55,273 bases of DNA from positions 1 through 55,273 of the forward strand of contig JAUCBJ010008610.1 of assembly GCA_032718475.1 (NCBI GenBank). Reading direction: 5' to 3'. Numbering within the stretch: the first letter of the stretch is position 1; the number at the start of each line of letters is the position of its first letter. Below the pieces are notes generated by a model that searched no databases, was not told where the DNA came from, and worked only from the letters and a program-made list of their open reading frames with translations. Shown in pieces: positions 9,500-19,509 of this stretch. This DNA comes from Nemertoderma westbladi. Lineage: Eukaryota; Xenacoelomorpha; Nemertodermatida; Nemertodermatidae. Both the position numbers and the translations under genes were made by a program.

Positions 9500-9790
9500 T
9501 GGCGGAGAAGTAGTATTTTTCGTGCGAAAAAATGTCATTCTGAGATAATCGCCTTCAAATTTCAAACCTTCCCGCGCAAAACTACCTGTATGGGGTCTGG
9601 TTGGTTAATAGTGTCTGACATGAAGGAAGCACAGCACCGAGCTAAAATTATATTTATGGGGGTTTTCGGGGTCGCTGATTTCATTTCCGATGTCAGTTTT
9701 AATATTTGGTGGAATGTAGTCTGTCCGCCTGTCGGTTGTCTGTCTGTCTGTCTTACATTATGACAGACAGGTTGCCAGACAGCTATTCCA
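9500..9790. repeat. Dispersed repeat with CTGTCTGTCTGT core
   Basis: AAACCTTCCCGCGCAAAACT, a GGGGGTTTTCGGGG segment and TTTGGTGGAATGTAGTCTGT precede a CTGTCTGTCTGTC tract, ending GACAGACAGGTTGCCAGAC. The 16040-16680 region carries the same words in both orientations. Unclassified. Confidence 0.55.
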
Positions 9791-10159
9791 CGATAACTCG
9801 AGAACTAAAAGAGATCTCTCTAAGCCGTTTTTAGATTTGAAATCCCCATTAAATTCTGCTCTAGATACAATAAAAAACAAATTTCTGATTTTTTTTAGAG
9901 GGGGGGGGGGCTACCCCCCTTAATCCAAACTAGCATTTAACGTCAATGTTGTTTCATCCTATGAAATTAATTTAAATGAATGGTTTCCATGGTTTTCCCA
10001 TACTGCTGGGTTTGTACGAAACTGATATGTCGAGGATAGAAAATATGACGTCATAGGTATCTTACTGATGATGTCACCACCGGAAACGTCCCTAGGTGAT
10101 ATATCTACTAAGTTTTTTTTACTTTTTCACATTGCAGTGTTTGTTCTTCACATCACACT

Positions 10160-10525
10160 CCTGTTGAGATGGGGAGGGGGCGGGGGACTTCTGACTTAAT
10201 CAAAATTAATCCCTCTTAAAGGGGGAAATCTACACAAATAACAGCTGATTAATCGGGTCCTAATGAAAAACAACCTGAATATTAATCATTTTAGTAATCC
10301 CCAAGTCAGGGGTTCAAATCTCATCACGAACACAAGAGAGATTGCGACAACTATGGAGAATCGGGCCAGTATATTGTATCAGAATCAGATTAATTACAAT
10401 AAAACTGGAGTCTGTTTCAGTTTATTGTTTTGGTTAGAATAACGTGCCACTGTAACCTGCTCTTTTCCGCCAATTGATAATTTAACATTGAGACGATATA
10501 TTAATTCGCCGAGATGGGGAAATAT
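10160..10525 (+). repeat. Dispersed repeat (GATATTAATTCGCC family), copy 2
   Basis: Repeats the order seen at 9100-9335 (ACAGCTGATTAATCGG…, TTATTGTTTTGGTTAGAATA, CGTGCCACTGTAACCTGCTC, ATATTAATTCGCCGAGATGG), with an internal insertion around 10290-10400. Confidence 0.7.
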
Positions 10526-11437
10526 TATTGTAATATTTCATTATCATGTCAATTTTATCTAAACGCACAATAGTTGTTTTTTAAATATAAACTTGACGAA
10601 AGAAAACAATATATTTATTTGCATTTTATTTAACACGACATATTTTTTTATTGTATATATAATAGTTAAATAATAATCAATATAAATGTACAGATTAAGT
10701 ACTGATTGATATGATACGATACATGTATTGTAGATACTGGATAATAAGTTAATGAAATTAAATTAATTCCTGAATTAACGAATTAATTAAATCCGAATTT
10801 TTTATATATAAAGTAGAAATATTTAATACCACCGAAATGAATAAATGCCAATTGGAAAAAATACATTTAATGGCGGGACGAACAATTAACAACAAATCAA
10901 ATCTTATAGACGATTTTATAAATTAAATAAAATGAGTTATACTGAATATTTATAACAATATAATATAAGACTGAGGTGATTAGTTAATGTTAATTACTCC
11001 CTATAAAATAGATTTACAAATTCATAATAATAAGTTGCGTATGTTATATAATAGCAAAGCAAATTTACGATCAACAACTTTTACTCACAATAACAAAATT
11101 ATGATAAACAGTATTACAAGCGTAGCTGCCCGTGTCTGGTACTGGTCGCATTTCTTCTCGGGTAGATTCAGGGCAATACATCCTAACTACAAATCAAACT
11201 GTCGGGTACCCCTAACCCATATGTTTTGTTCTATGATTTTCGAAAAAATTGGGTAAAAAGTAAATAATTACATTGATATATTCAATTAAACATTATTAAT
11301 TGAATTTGGATTAGAATCTACCCCCCCCCCCCCCCCCCCCCTCCTCCTCCTCCCCCACTGCACTGCAGGTAATACCCTAAGCGGCGATGACACAGATTAC
11401 TGGATTATAACTGGTGACTTATATATCGCTAGTAATT
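10526..11437. other. AT-rich intronic DNA with a poly(C) tract; no gene seen
   Basis: No conserved coding similarity on either strand. A C-run of about 22 lies at 11320-11341, followed by CTCCTCCTCC. Confidence 0.6.
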
Positions 11438-12524
11438 TAATAGGGTTGGTGCGCGAAAAAATTGTTGGGCTAGAAATAATCGAATAAGGGTAACAAGGTG
11501 CCCTGAATCGAGTGGCGGGGTGTGTTTTTTTGTAAAAACACACGGAAACGGTCAAAATGGCGGGTTTGAGTAACCCCGGGAAGCCAATTTTGATAATCGG
11601 CTTTAATTAATTGACTGCTTCATATTTGACGTCACTACCCAGTGCTCTGATAATTTCTTATATTGGTTTCTATGGAGAGTGATTTTAGATCCATTCAAAT
11701 ACGGGTACACATTTAATCTCAATCATTTCACACGTGACTTATATCAATTGAAAGCGGAAAGTCTTGCGCATCTTTTAACACTACAATTACTTAAATTCAT
11801 GATCATGAACATTGATAAAATACTGTTTGCAATTTTGCAAACTTGGTAGATTGCCTGACCCCGTATGCAAGCACTCACCAACTCAGCCCTATCCATGCTA
11901 TATATCGCGTTGCAGTATCGGAGTAGGCCTATTGCTGTATTGATGCTTAAGTTCATTAAGTTGAGTAAACCTCCGCTGTACCACTCTTACTCTTACACTT
12001 GCTAGCGTAGACCGGTACATCATTTCAACTTAATGAACTTAAGCTGCAATACTCCGATACTGCAATGCAATAGGTGGATAGGACTGAGTGGTTCAGTATA
12101 TACTTGCATACCGTCAGCAATCTGCGAGTTTATAATTGTGAATTGATTCATTTTATCAATGTTCATCACCATGAATTTAATTAATTGTAGTGTCAAAGAC
12201 GCGCAAGACTCTCCGCTTTCAATTGATATAAGCTCACGTGTGAAATGATTGAGATTAAATGTGTATTTGAATGGATCTAAAATCACCCTCCATAGAAACC
12301 AATATAAGAAATTATCAGAGCACTGCGTAGTGACGTCAAATATGTAGCAGCCAATCACAGCCGATTTTCAAAATTGGCTTCCCGGCTCTTACTTAAACCC
12401 GCCATTTCGACCGTTTCCTCGTGTTTTTACAAAAAACACACCCCGCCACTCGATTCAGCGCACCTTGTTACCCCTTATTCGATTGTTTCTAGCCCAGCCA
12501 TTTTTCCGCGCACCAACTCTATTA
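11438..12524. mobile_element. 1.1-kb foldback element with ~0.5-kb inverted arms
   Basis: The left arm 11438-11962 and right arm 12027-12524 are inverted copies along their whole length, with a ~64-bp loop. The ends are TAATAGGGTTGGTGCGCG and, inverted, CGCGCACCAACTCTATTA. Shared internal words include GGCGGGGTGTGTTTTT and CATTCAAATACGGGTACACA against its inverted relative. No open frame of interest. Target duplication not resolved. It ends 233 bp beyond the stop codon of the Ral gene. Confidence 0.88.
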
Positions 12525-12757
12525 CATTTTGTTATTAATAAAGTAGTTGCATTTCCAGTAAGAAACAGCGTCCTGCCCTGCCTTGCTGTCTGCCAGATTT
12601 ATACTCCACTGTAATACATACAGATACAATAAGATGGTAAATGGAGATTCATTAATGCGCTAAACCTTTCGACAGAGAGATAAATAATATATCGACAGAA
12701 TGAGTTGGTTTAGTGGAATAAAGAATATTAAAAGGATTAAATACTAATATCGGATGT

Positions 12758-13363
12758 CTATAAAATAACGCACTTTTTCTTCTTCTTTGACTTTTTCGTC
12801 TTCTGGTTACTTTCAGTTCTTCCCAAACCGCGTTTTTCCTTCTGGGATTTAATCAACTTCATTAGATCGTAGAAAACTTTCTCCACGTTGCTTTTAGTTT
12901 TAGCGGAGGTTTCTATGTAAGAGACGTTCCAGGCAGCACCCTGCGACTCAGCCTCGTGTCCGGATACTTGGCGTTTGTCTCCCAGATCGGCTTTATTCCC
13001 AACTATAATGATGGGAATGTGATCGTCGTTTTTCACTCTTAGAATTTGTTCCCTAAACTCGGGAAGATTGTCGAAAGTTTCCTTGTCGGTTATCGAAAAT
13101 ATGAGAAGAAATCCCTCCCCCGAACGGAAGTAATTGTCCCGTATAGCGGCGTAGTCCTCCTGCCCTGCCGTATCTAGTATATCGATTTGCGCCTCTTCCG
13201 CTTCTAGAACAACCTTCTTTCTGTAACTATCGGCCTTCGTGGGTTCGTAATCCTCTACGAATTCGTCGTACATAAACTGCAGGGTTAGCGCGCTTTTACC
13301 GACTCCGCCACTACCCACCATTATTATCTTATGAACTGGTAAGGTTGGCTGTTTTGCAGCCAT
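12758..13363 (-). CDS. RAL: Ral small GTPase (RalA/RalB orthologue)
   Basis: Ral is a Ras-family GTPase acting through the exocyst (Sec5, Exo84) and RalBP1 in secretion, filopodia and signalling. The 201-residue product shows G1 GSGGVGKS (17-24), effector loop [13 protein letters not shown] (39-51), G3 DTAGQE (64-69), G4 NKAD (123-126) and G5 ETSAK. The KADSYRKK effector region is diagnostic of Ral rather than Ras or Rap. The C-terminus is polybasic and ends in the CAAX box CVIL, whose final Leu predicts geranylgeranylation by GGTase-I (not by the neighbouring RABGGTB enzyme). The CDS is a single exon. It lies in the USP7 intron, antisense to USP7. Confidence 0.97.
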   Translation of the reverse strand: MAAKQPTLPVHKIIMVGSGGVGKSALTLQFMYDEFVEDYEPTKADSYRKKVVLEAEEAQIDILDTAGQEDYAAIRDNYFRSGEGFLLIFSITDKETFDNLPEFREQILRVKNDDHIPIIIVGNKADLGDKRQVSGHEAESQGAAWNVSYIETSAKTKSNVEKVFYDLMKLIKSQKEKRGLGRTESNQKTKKSKKKKKCVIL

Positions 13364-14383
13364 TATTATGTCTATCAGTGCAGTTATTGCAGTATTGCGA
13401 CGAAAGTGTAAGTGTGTAGTAGGTACCGGTACGACGAGGGGTCTGGACCACCATATAGGGCGAGGGCCTACAGATATATCAATTAGGCCCTACTGCAGTA
13501 CTGCTCTGCTCTATATTTTAGGCTTTTTGAAATCAGAAATAGTGTAGAAATACAATGCAATAGGCCTACTGCTGTACTGATATAATCTACCGGACCGTCA
13601 CTGCAGTACTGCGTTACGGTACTTACTACTTACTGCTGTACTGCAGTACCGTACTGTTTAATGGTAGGCCCTATAACAGTATAAGGCTGTAAGGTGCCTG
13701 AAGGCCTACATATGTCTGTACGTTGACGTTATGCAGTTATAGGTTAGGCAGTTAGGATGGTAGGCCACTGATACCGTGATAGGATAGAGATATAGCTGTA
13801 TACTGGTGGTATCTGGGTATAGAGGATATAGGTATACTGAAACTGAATTGTATTCCGTCTGTCTGTCTACCATTTAGCTGTTAGCTGATTACTGGATTAG
13901 TCAGATAGTTATTTTTACAGTCTCTATAAAACTGTAAAATGACTCACATCCACAAGACAATATACCAGCCAGAGATATTCTTATTTACTGTCCTTACTTT
14001 AAAACTACTGTAAGAAACTACTGTAACATTACACTCTATACATTAGTAGCCCCCCCCCCCCTGGCAACTCTCTCTCCTTCTTGCTCCCTCCCCCAATTTA
14101 AAACAACCATCTTTATCTCTCTATTTTCTCTCCCTCGCAGAGACAACAACACCTAGCTAACTCCCGCAGCTACTCGTTGTTGCCCCTTTCTTCCTCTAGC
14201 CCTAACCATTTTACAATATGTTCTATAGTATGTCGCAGGAAGAATAAAATATAAATTGAATTGAAAAATATTGTTTTGTACCAGTTTTTAGATGCCTTAT
14301 GTTCGTTCAGACAGTACTCATTTTAGTATGATAATTTATTGTTATTTTATAAAAAAAAAATATTCTGTAATTTACTTTCGCAG
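13364..14383. other. Ral 5' flank and end of the large USP7 intron; no gene seen
   Basis: Rich in TAGGCCTA, GTACCGGTA and TACTGCAGTA words typical of this genome's non-coding DNA. A poly(C) run lies at 14050-14061. It ends in the USP7 acceptor TTACTTTCGCAG at 14383. Confidence 0.6.
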
Positions 14384-14540
14384 TTTGAGAGATGGGCCAG
14401 GGCAATCGATTAAAAGTGAATTTAATGGAACTTTACGGGATCTCGTTATAATACCCGGAACGAAAAAGTTCAGTAATGTTCTATATTACCAACACATATC
14501 TGTGGATATCTCCGATGTGGATACTAGGAGGTCCATACAG
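14384..14540 (+). CDS. USP7: USP7, second exon in the window
   Basis: Starts with the last base of the His codon split at 413 and reads LRDGPGQSIKSEFNGTLRDL then PGTKKFSNVLYYQHISVDIS and TRRSIQ. This matches the family segment RDGPG…GTLRDLL…LYYQ…RRS. The donor is CAG|GTAGGT at 14541, phase 0. The continuity of protein across a 14-kb intron full of other genes is the main support for nesting. Confidence 0.95.
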
Positions 14541-14930
14541 GTAGGTTAGCTTATTACTATTTAATTATTGTTATTACAGCATATATGATAATATGTTCTG
14601 TTTTATGTTATAATAGATGGCCATGAAAAAAATTAGGTATATATTTATTTATTATTATTTATATGTCATGCATTTTGAGAAACCAGCGTGACGAAGGTCA
14701 AGCACCTGTAATTGGTTGTTTCATTCTTAATTCTTCGTATTGGAATTATAGGGAACCAAAACAATAAATGTAGTTATAGCTTGTAGGTATATTTTAATGT
14801 GGCTGGCTAACCAATATAATTGAGAACGAACAGGCGAATTACAGTGTGCCTTACCTTCGCCTGTAATACTTAGTTTTACGATATGGACTCCGTTTTTATA
14901 TCTACTTTTAATCTCTGTTTTTGTATTCAG

Positions 14931-15064
14931 TGCTATTTTCTTACCCACGATTTAAGAGAAGAAAAGATTATTTTATATGCAACAAGAGATGGAACTGTTG
15001 GTGATCTTTTAATTGATGCGAAAAATAAAGTTGAATTGGGACCTAATGGTTCAGGAACACTCAG
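14931..15064 (+). CDS. USP7: USP7, third exon in the window
   Basis: Acceptor GTATTCAG; reads CYFLTHDLREEKIILYATRD, GTVGDLLIDAKNKVELG and ends SGTLR with the Arg codon split after two bases (donor GTAAGT at 15065). It matches the ubiquitin-like domain segment REEEI…VRDLL…VELG…SGKLR of USP7. Confidence 0.95.
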
Positions 15065-15094
15065 GTAAGTTATTGATACCCAATCAATGGTTTA

Positions 15095-15375
15095 AGCAGT
15101 TATTGGTCAGTGCGGTCCCCCCAGAGCTATACTCCCCAGAGGAAACTCCAGTACTCATTAAGCCACCATTTAAGGATGCAAGGCAGAGGTGCGCCCCGGC
15201 TAGACCCTTCAAATCATTCGTGCCGAAACAAAAACTACTCTGACCCATGCGGGGATTGAACCCATAACCTACGGAGAGATGTGAATTCAATGCAACCATT
15301 ACGAGGAATTTAATTGTTCGGACAGACTTATCATCCATCACATGTTTCACCCACTGTGGAAGTTTAAACAGTGAA
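15095..15375 (-). mobile_element. tRNA-derived SINE
   Basis: On the minus strand a pol III B box (GGTTCAATCCC, near 15255-15265) lies downstream of an A-box-like TAATGGTTGCATTGAA. It is followed by the family body ending CCTCTGGGGAGTATAG and GGGGGGACCGCACTG. The same body occurs at 36845-37090 and twice near 23.8-24.4 kb. It lies in the intron between USP7 exons 3 and 4 of this window, antisense to the gene. Confidence 0.8.
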
Positions 15376-15593
15376 CCACGGTGGATAATAAGTACAAATA
15401 AATATATGTATATTAACTTGTTATGTATGCTATAATATATTTAATACATTATTTCTATTACATAGGATATACATATAAGTACTCGATAATACTCGAAATA
15501 CATTTTCCCCGTACTGTTCTCTGCCGGGTTTGTGTTTGTTTGGACTTTGTGCCTTTATATAATTACTATTATTTGCTCTATGGTATGTTACAG

Positions 15594-15804
15594 ATTGGTG
15601 GATTTACAACACAATAAAATAGTGCAAATATTAAACCCATCGACAGCGACAGAATCGTTGCATGGCCGCCAACTCCGATTGGAGGAGATACCCAACGACC
15701 AGGAGCTGTTGGTACCCGGTTCCACCGACCTCGTGTTCGGTTACCACTTCTATAAGACCACATACCAAGCATTCGGACTGCCCTTTGTGTTTAAAATCGT
15801 CGAG
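15594..15804 (+). CDS. USP7: USP7, fourth exon in the window
   Basis: Acceptor TATGTTACAG; completes the split Arg and reads LVDLQHNKIVQILNPSTATE, LRLEEIPNDQELL, VFGYHFYKTTYQAFGLPFVF and KIVE. The donor is GAG|GTAAGT at 15805, phase 0. It matches the USP7 run RIEEIPxDQ…FHKxxxxxFGIPFxxxI. The following intron is about 7.9 kb and filled with transposons and a 57-bp array. Confidence 0.95.
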
Positions 15805-16136
15805 GTAAGTGAATAAACATACCTTGTAAAGATACACAGTCTATTACTGAGGTGTTCTGGTGCATTTCTTTTAGTGGCAGTAGAAAGGACACATGGCAAA
15901 ACAATTCAATTTTTGGAATACATCTCTTTTTGTTGCAAATTTTTTGGGCTTTCTTATGATATATATATTTGATTTAAGCTCAGGATATATTTTTACCTTC
16001 AGAAAAGCGCAAAAACTACACGGTAGTTTGAAAAAATATCGTATTTTGAACCTTCCCGCTGAAAACTGTCTGTTAGAATGTTTGTTAATAACGTAATTAA
16101 CCAACATTACTGAATTCGGGGTTTTCCTGTATTGAT

Positions 16137-16333
16137 CACTATAGCAAAGGTTTTATCAGAGACTTACACGCCACAAACTACAAAAAAATATATAGAATCA
16201 GGACATTTAGCCCAAAATTAGTATAAAGCCGCTAGGGCCATCAAAATCAAACAAACATAAAATATATTATAAACAAATATAAAAACCAAACCATTGTGGT
16301 GTGTAAGTCTCTGATAAAACCTTTGCTATAGTG
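16137..16333. mobile_element. 197-bp MITE with 40-bp terminal inverted repeats
   Basis: The left end CACTATAGCAAAGGTTTTAT (continuing CAGAGACTTACAC) is matched in inverse at 16294-16333. The CACTA start resembles CACTA/EnSpm-type termini. A 3-bp target duplication is not evident (GAT versus TTA). It interrupts an unclassified repeat whose GTTAATAACGTA word appears on both sides (about 16083 and 16333). Confidence 0.8.
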
Positions 16334-16339
16334 TTAATA

Positions 16340-16970
16340 ACGTAGTCTGACAATAATGAAGCACATTACAACGCTAAAATATTTGATATGGGGGTTTTCC
16401 TATTTGGTGTGACGTCAGTTTACATGTTTGGCGGAATCTAGTCTGTTTGTCTGTATGACTCTCTGTCTCTCTATCTGTCTGTCAAAGGTATACAACAGGC
16501 AGACTAGTTTCAGCTAAACAAGAAAACTGACATCAAAAATGAAATCACAGACCGGAAATACCCCCGTAGCTAAAATATTAGCCACGTAGAGGGCTTTCTA
16601 ACATTTTGTCAGACAACAGACAGAGTGGCAGACAGACAGACATACTAGATTCCGACAAACGTCTGACTGACATCGGACTTAGAATCACCGCCCTGGAATA
16701 ACCCCGCGGTGAATCTTTTAGCAAATTAGTGTGCTTTTTTTATATTTAACAATCTAAAAGTAGAAAAGACGGACAAGCAGACAGTCGGACAAACCGACAT
16801 AACATTTTAAGACATGAACTTAGGTTTCTGAAAATGTGGCAGCTGGAAGGAAAGGTGGTAAAATTTCGATTTATAAATATTTTGTTTTATTGTTACTTTG
16901 ATGATCTAAATATGTTTTCTACCATACTCCAAACTTTAATTGCGTTTTTCTCATAACACCACTTTTATCC
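16340..16970. repeat. Unclassified repeat with inverted halves and CTGTC tracts
   Basis: TTTGGCGGAATCTAGTCTGT near 16430 recurs in inverse as ACTAGATTCCGACAAAC near 16645, with (GACA)n / (TGTC)n stretches. It is related to 9500-9790. No gene seen. Confidence 0.5.
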
Positions 16971-16974
16971 ATGT

Positions 16975-17091
16975 GTCCTTTATACTGCATTTGCCATAAG
17001 GGCCAGCCAGTGCATAATCTTGGGCTTTGGCAGCCTCATGGAGTGAATAAGCATGGTGGACAGCCCATGACCTTCTTGAGACGCATCTTAA
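16975..17091 (+). mobile_element. RTE-like LINE 3' fragment, left half (split by a TTAA element)
   Basis: Contains GGCCAGCCAGTGCATAATCT and AGCATGGTGGACAGCCCATG, collinear with the copies at 28780-28865 and 52140-52225. It stops at CGCATCTTAA and resumes at 18514 with TTAAAGGACACTGG. The element between is therefore a clean insertion at a TTAA site. Confidence 0.9.
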
Positions 17092-18513
17092 CCCTATTAC
17101 CACTGGGGTGTTTTGACCATTAGCACCACTGGGGGGGCGCCGATTCGGCCCACCCACTATATTTTTGTAGTCGTCCAATGAAATCCTACAAAATTTGGGC
17201 TGTTGGTGAAACAACTATAGATGAACACTACCAAACCTTAAAAAATTAAAATTTCATAAGCAGGGATTCATAATTTTGATGAAAAATAAAAGTAGTCCCA
17301 GGACAAAAATTACAAAATTTTTCGTTTTCTAAAAACTAATAGTGTGGCAGTGTTGGCTAGATTTAGTAGGTTTTTCAAGACGCTGAATCGAATGTGATTA
17401 TATTCCACTTCCAAAAATTGAAGTGGATGCTATTTTTCGTGCACCAAAGAAGTGGGCGTGGCACTTCAAATTTTGAAAAATTAGATATTCAGAAAATGCC
17501 CCTAATTTTTTTATTTCAACGCATCTTTATGGGTTTTCTGGGCCGCTGAATTGATTGCAAGTAATATAGAAGCCTGACGACTGAGTGGTTCGCCATTTTT
17601 GGTGCACCAAAATTAGGGCGTGGCACTTCAAATTTTGAAAATACGAGATTCGGAAAATAAACCAAAATTGAAATTTTAACGAATTTATATAGGTTTTCCA
17701 GACCGCTGAATCGATTGAAAGTAATATAGAAGCCTGAAGACTTAGAAGTTAGCCATTTTTTGAAATCAAAACTTTAGTGTTTTTTCCGAATAAAGTAATT
17801 TTGAAAATTTGAAGTGCCACGCCCTAATTTTGGTGCATCGAAAATTACGTACACAAAGGATTTGAGGCTTCTATATTACTTTCAATCGATTCAGCGCTCC
17901 AGAAAACCTATAAAATTAATTTGAAATCAAAACTTTAGTGAATTTTCCGAATCTCGTATTTTTCAAAATTTAAGTGCCACGCCCTAATTTTGGTGCACCA
18001 AAAATGGCGAACCACTAAGTCTTCAAGCTTCTATATTACTTTCACTCGATTCAGCGCTCCAGAAAACCTATAAAAATGCTTTGCAAATCAAAACTTTAGT
18101 GTATTTTCCGAATCTCGTATTTTTCAAAATTTGAAGTGCCACGCCCTAATTTTGGTGCACCAAAAATGGCGAACCACTACACTTACATACTTGTATAGAG
18201 CATTAGAGTGATCCAAACCAATAAAAATAAATAAAAATAGCCCAAACATAAATAATTACTAAATCACGAATGACTTTGTAAAATTCGAAAATTTCAAAAA
18301 ATTTGGTGCTGGAGACCAAATTTTGAGGTGGCACCCACATCGAAAAGTAGAAATCCAATTGCAAGGGCGTTTTTGCAAAAGATGCGGCATTAAATTTGGC
18401 TAATTCTCACAAAAAATTGGGCCGGTACGTAATGTGGTTGCATAGTTACAGCAACTAAAAACTAGGAAGGGGCCGATTCGGCCCCCCCCCCCCCCCCCCC
18501 AGTGGTAATAGGG
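17092..18513. mobile_element. piggyBac-like non-autonomous element (1.42 kb) flanked by TTAA
   Basis: Left terminus CCCTATTACCACTGGGG and right terminus CCCCAGTGGTAATAGGG are perfect inverted repeats, flanked by TTAA at 17088-17091 and 18514-18517. TTAA duplication with a CCC start is the hallmark of piggyBac-type elements. Inside the ends GCCGATTCGGCCC also recurs inverted. The body holds several copies of a ~180-200 bp module (TTGGTGCACCAAAAT…, GTGCCACGCCCTAAT…, ATACGAGATTCGG…) in opposite orientations. No transposase is present. A C-run of about 19 abuts the right TIR. Confidence 0.9.
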
Positions 18514-18517
18514 TTAA

Positions 18518-18680
18518 AGGACACTGGGGCCGTAAAGATGCAGATGATCTAGCAAATGTCATGGGTGATAGGGAGTTGTGGCGGCGCAATTGTGTCGACA
18601 TGCCGGCACAGCATTCTTAATATATATGTAATATATATATTGCAGCTGCAATGAAGCATGTCGATAGTAGTAGTAATAGT
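18518..18680 (+). mobile_element. RTE-like LINE 3' fragment, right half
   Basis: Continues the LINE interrupted at 17091: AGGACACTGG…, GATGATCTAGCAAATGTCAT, GACAGCCGGCA-type end and the CATTCTTA stop region. The 3' UTR is disturbed by a TATATATG insertion near 18620 and ends in a degenerate (TAG)n tail. Confidence 0.88.
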
Positions 18681-18889
18681 AGTATGTTAAATCAAGTTAC
18701 CGATAATTGATTGAACACCCCAGTACAAAATTTGAGCATAAGGTAATGTTTAGTAAAGTTAATGTTAGTACTTAATTCTGACTGAGTGGGAGATATGAAA
18801 ATTGTTTGTTTTGTAATCGGCGTGAAATAATGTAAATTCAAAGCTACTACTATCACTATAAACGGCCTGCTGCACGCTGCTGCACATTG

Positions 18890-19290
18890 AGATGCTATGC
18901 CGGCTTATCAACAAAGTTACACCGCCAAAACTCCTTATCCCCCATGACTTTTGCGAGAATATCTGCATCTTCAAGGCCAGTGTCCTTTAGGAGGCGTATC
19001 ACGAACGTCATGGGCTGTCCAGCATACTTATTTTCTCCATGAGGCTGCCAAACCACAAGATTGTGCACGGGCTGGTCCTCATGGAGGAGGCAATCTTCTA
19101 CCAAGCGGAAGCGGTTCCGTTCAAGTGTCAAGTTTGGTGAACCAATGAGACACCCTGTATATTGTCTGATTCAATTCAATGCTGGGCCATTGTGTAACGG
19201 CGCGATCTCGGTAGAGAACGAGAATTTCCGAAGCCCAGCACCACCCTGCAGGCACTACGGCTGGTCACTGCCATCGTAGAACTAATCAGC
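18890..19290 (-). mobile_element. Diverged RTE-like LINE 3' fragment
   Basis: The minus strand encodes an NRFRLVEDCLLHEDQPVHNL-type stretch followed by QPMTFVIRLLKDTGLEDADI and the WRCNFVDKPA end. This is the same C-terminal region as the other RTE copies but more diverged. The more 5' part (19150-19290) is only loosely recognisable. Confidence 0.8.
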
Positions 19291-19509
19291 CTTTGCATGA
19301 CATTGTTCTATTGCATGCAGCCTGTTGGGGTTGGGGAGGGGGGCGTGGTGGTCAACCATTGTCATTCATGAAATGTTTGCTGAAGAGACTGGTCTTGTAG
19401 TGCGGATGTATAGGGGAGTTGGGGCTGATCGCCACTTAGGGAGGTGTTGTGTTAACAGAAATAGCCGACAATGCATAATAGTGGCGTGACAGACCGGTGT
19501 ATGTATGTA

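Noticed and set aside
9431-9763. 110-codon plus-strand frame
   Set aside because: It lies in a dispersed repeat also present near 16040-16480 where the frame is not kept.
2382-13363. Functional link between RABGGTB and the neighbouring Ral gene
   Set aside because: Ral ends in CVIL, a GGTase-I substrate; RABGGTB modifies Rab proteins. Neighbourhood alone is not evidence of pathway sharing.
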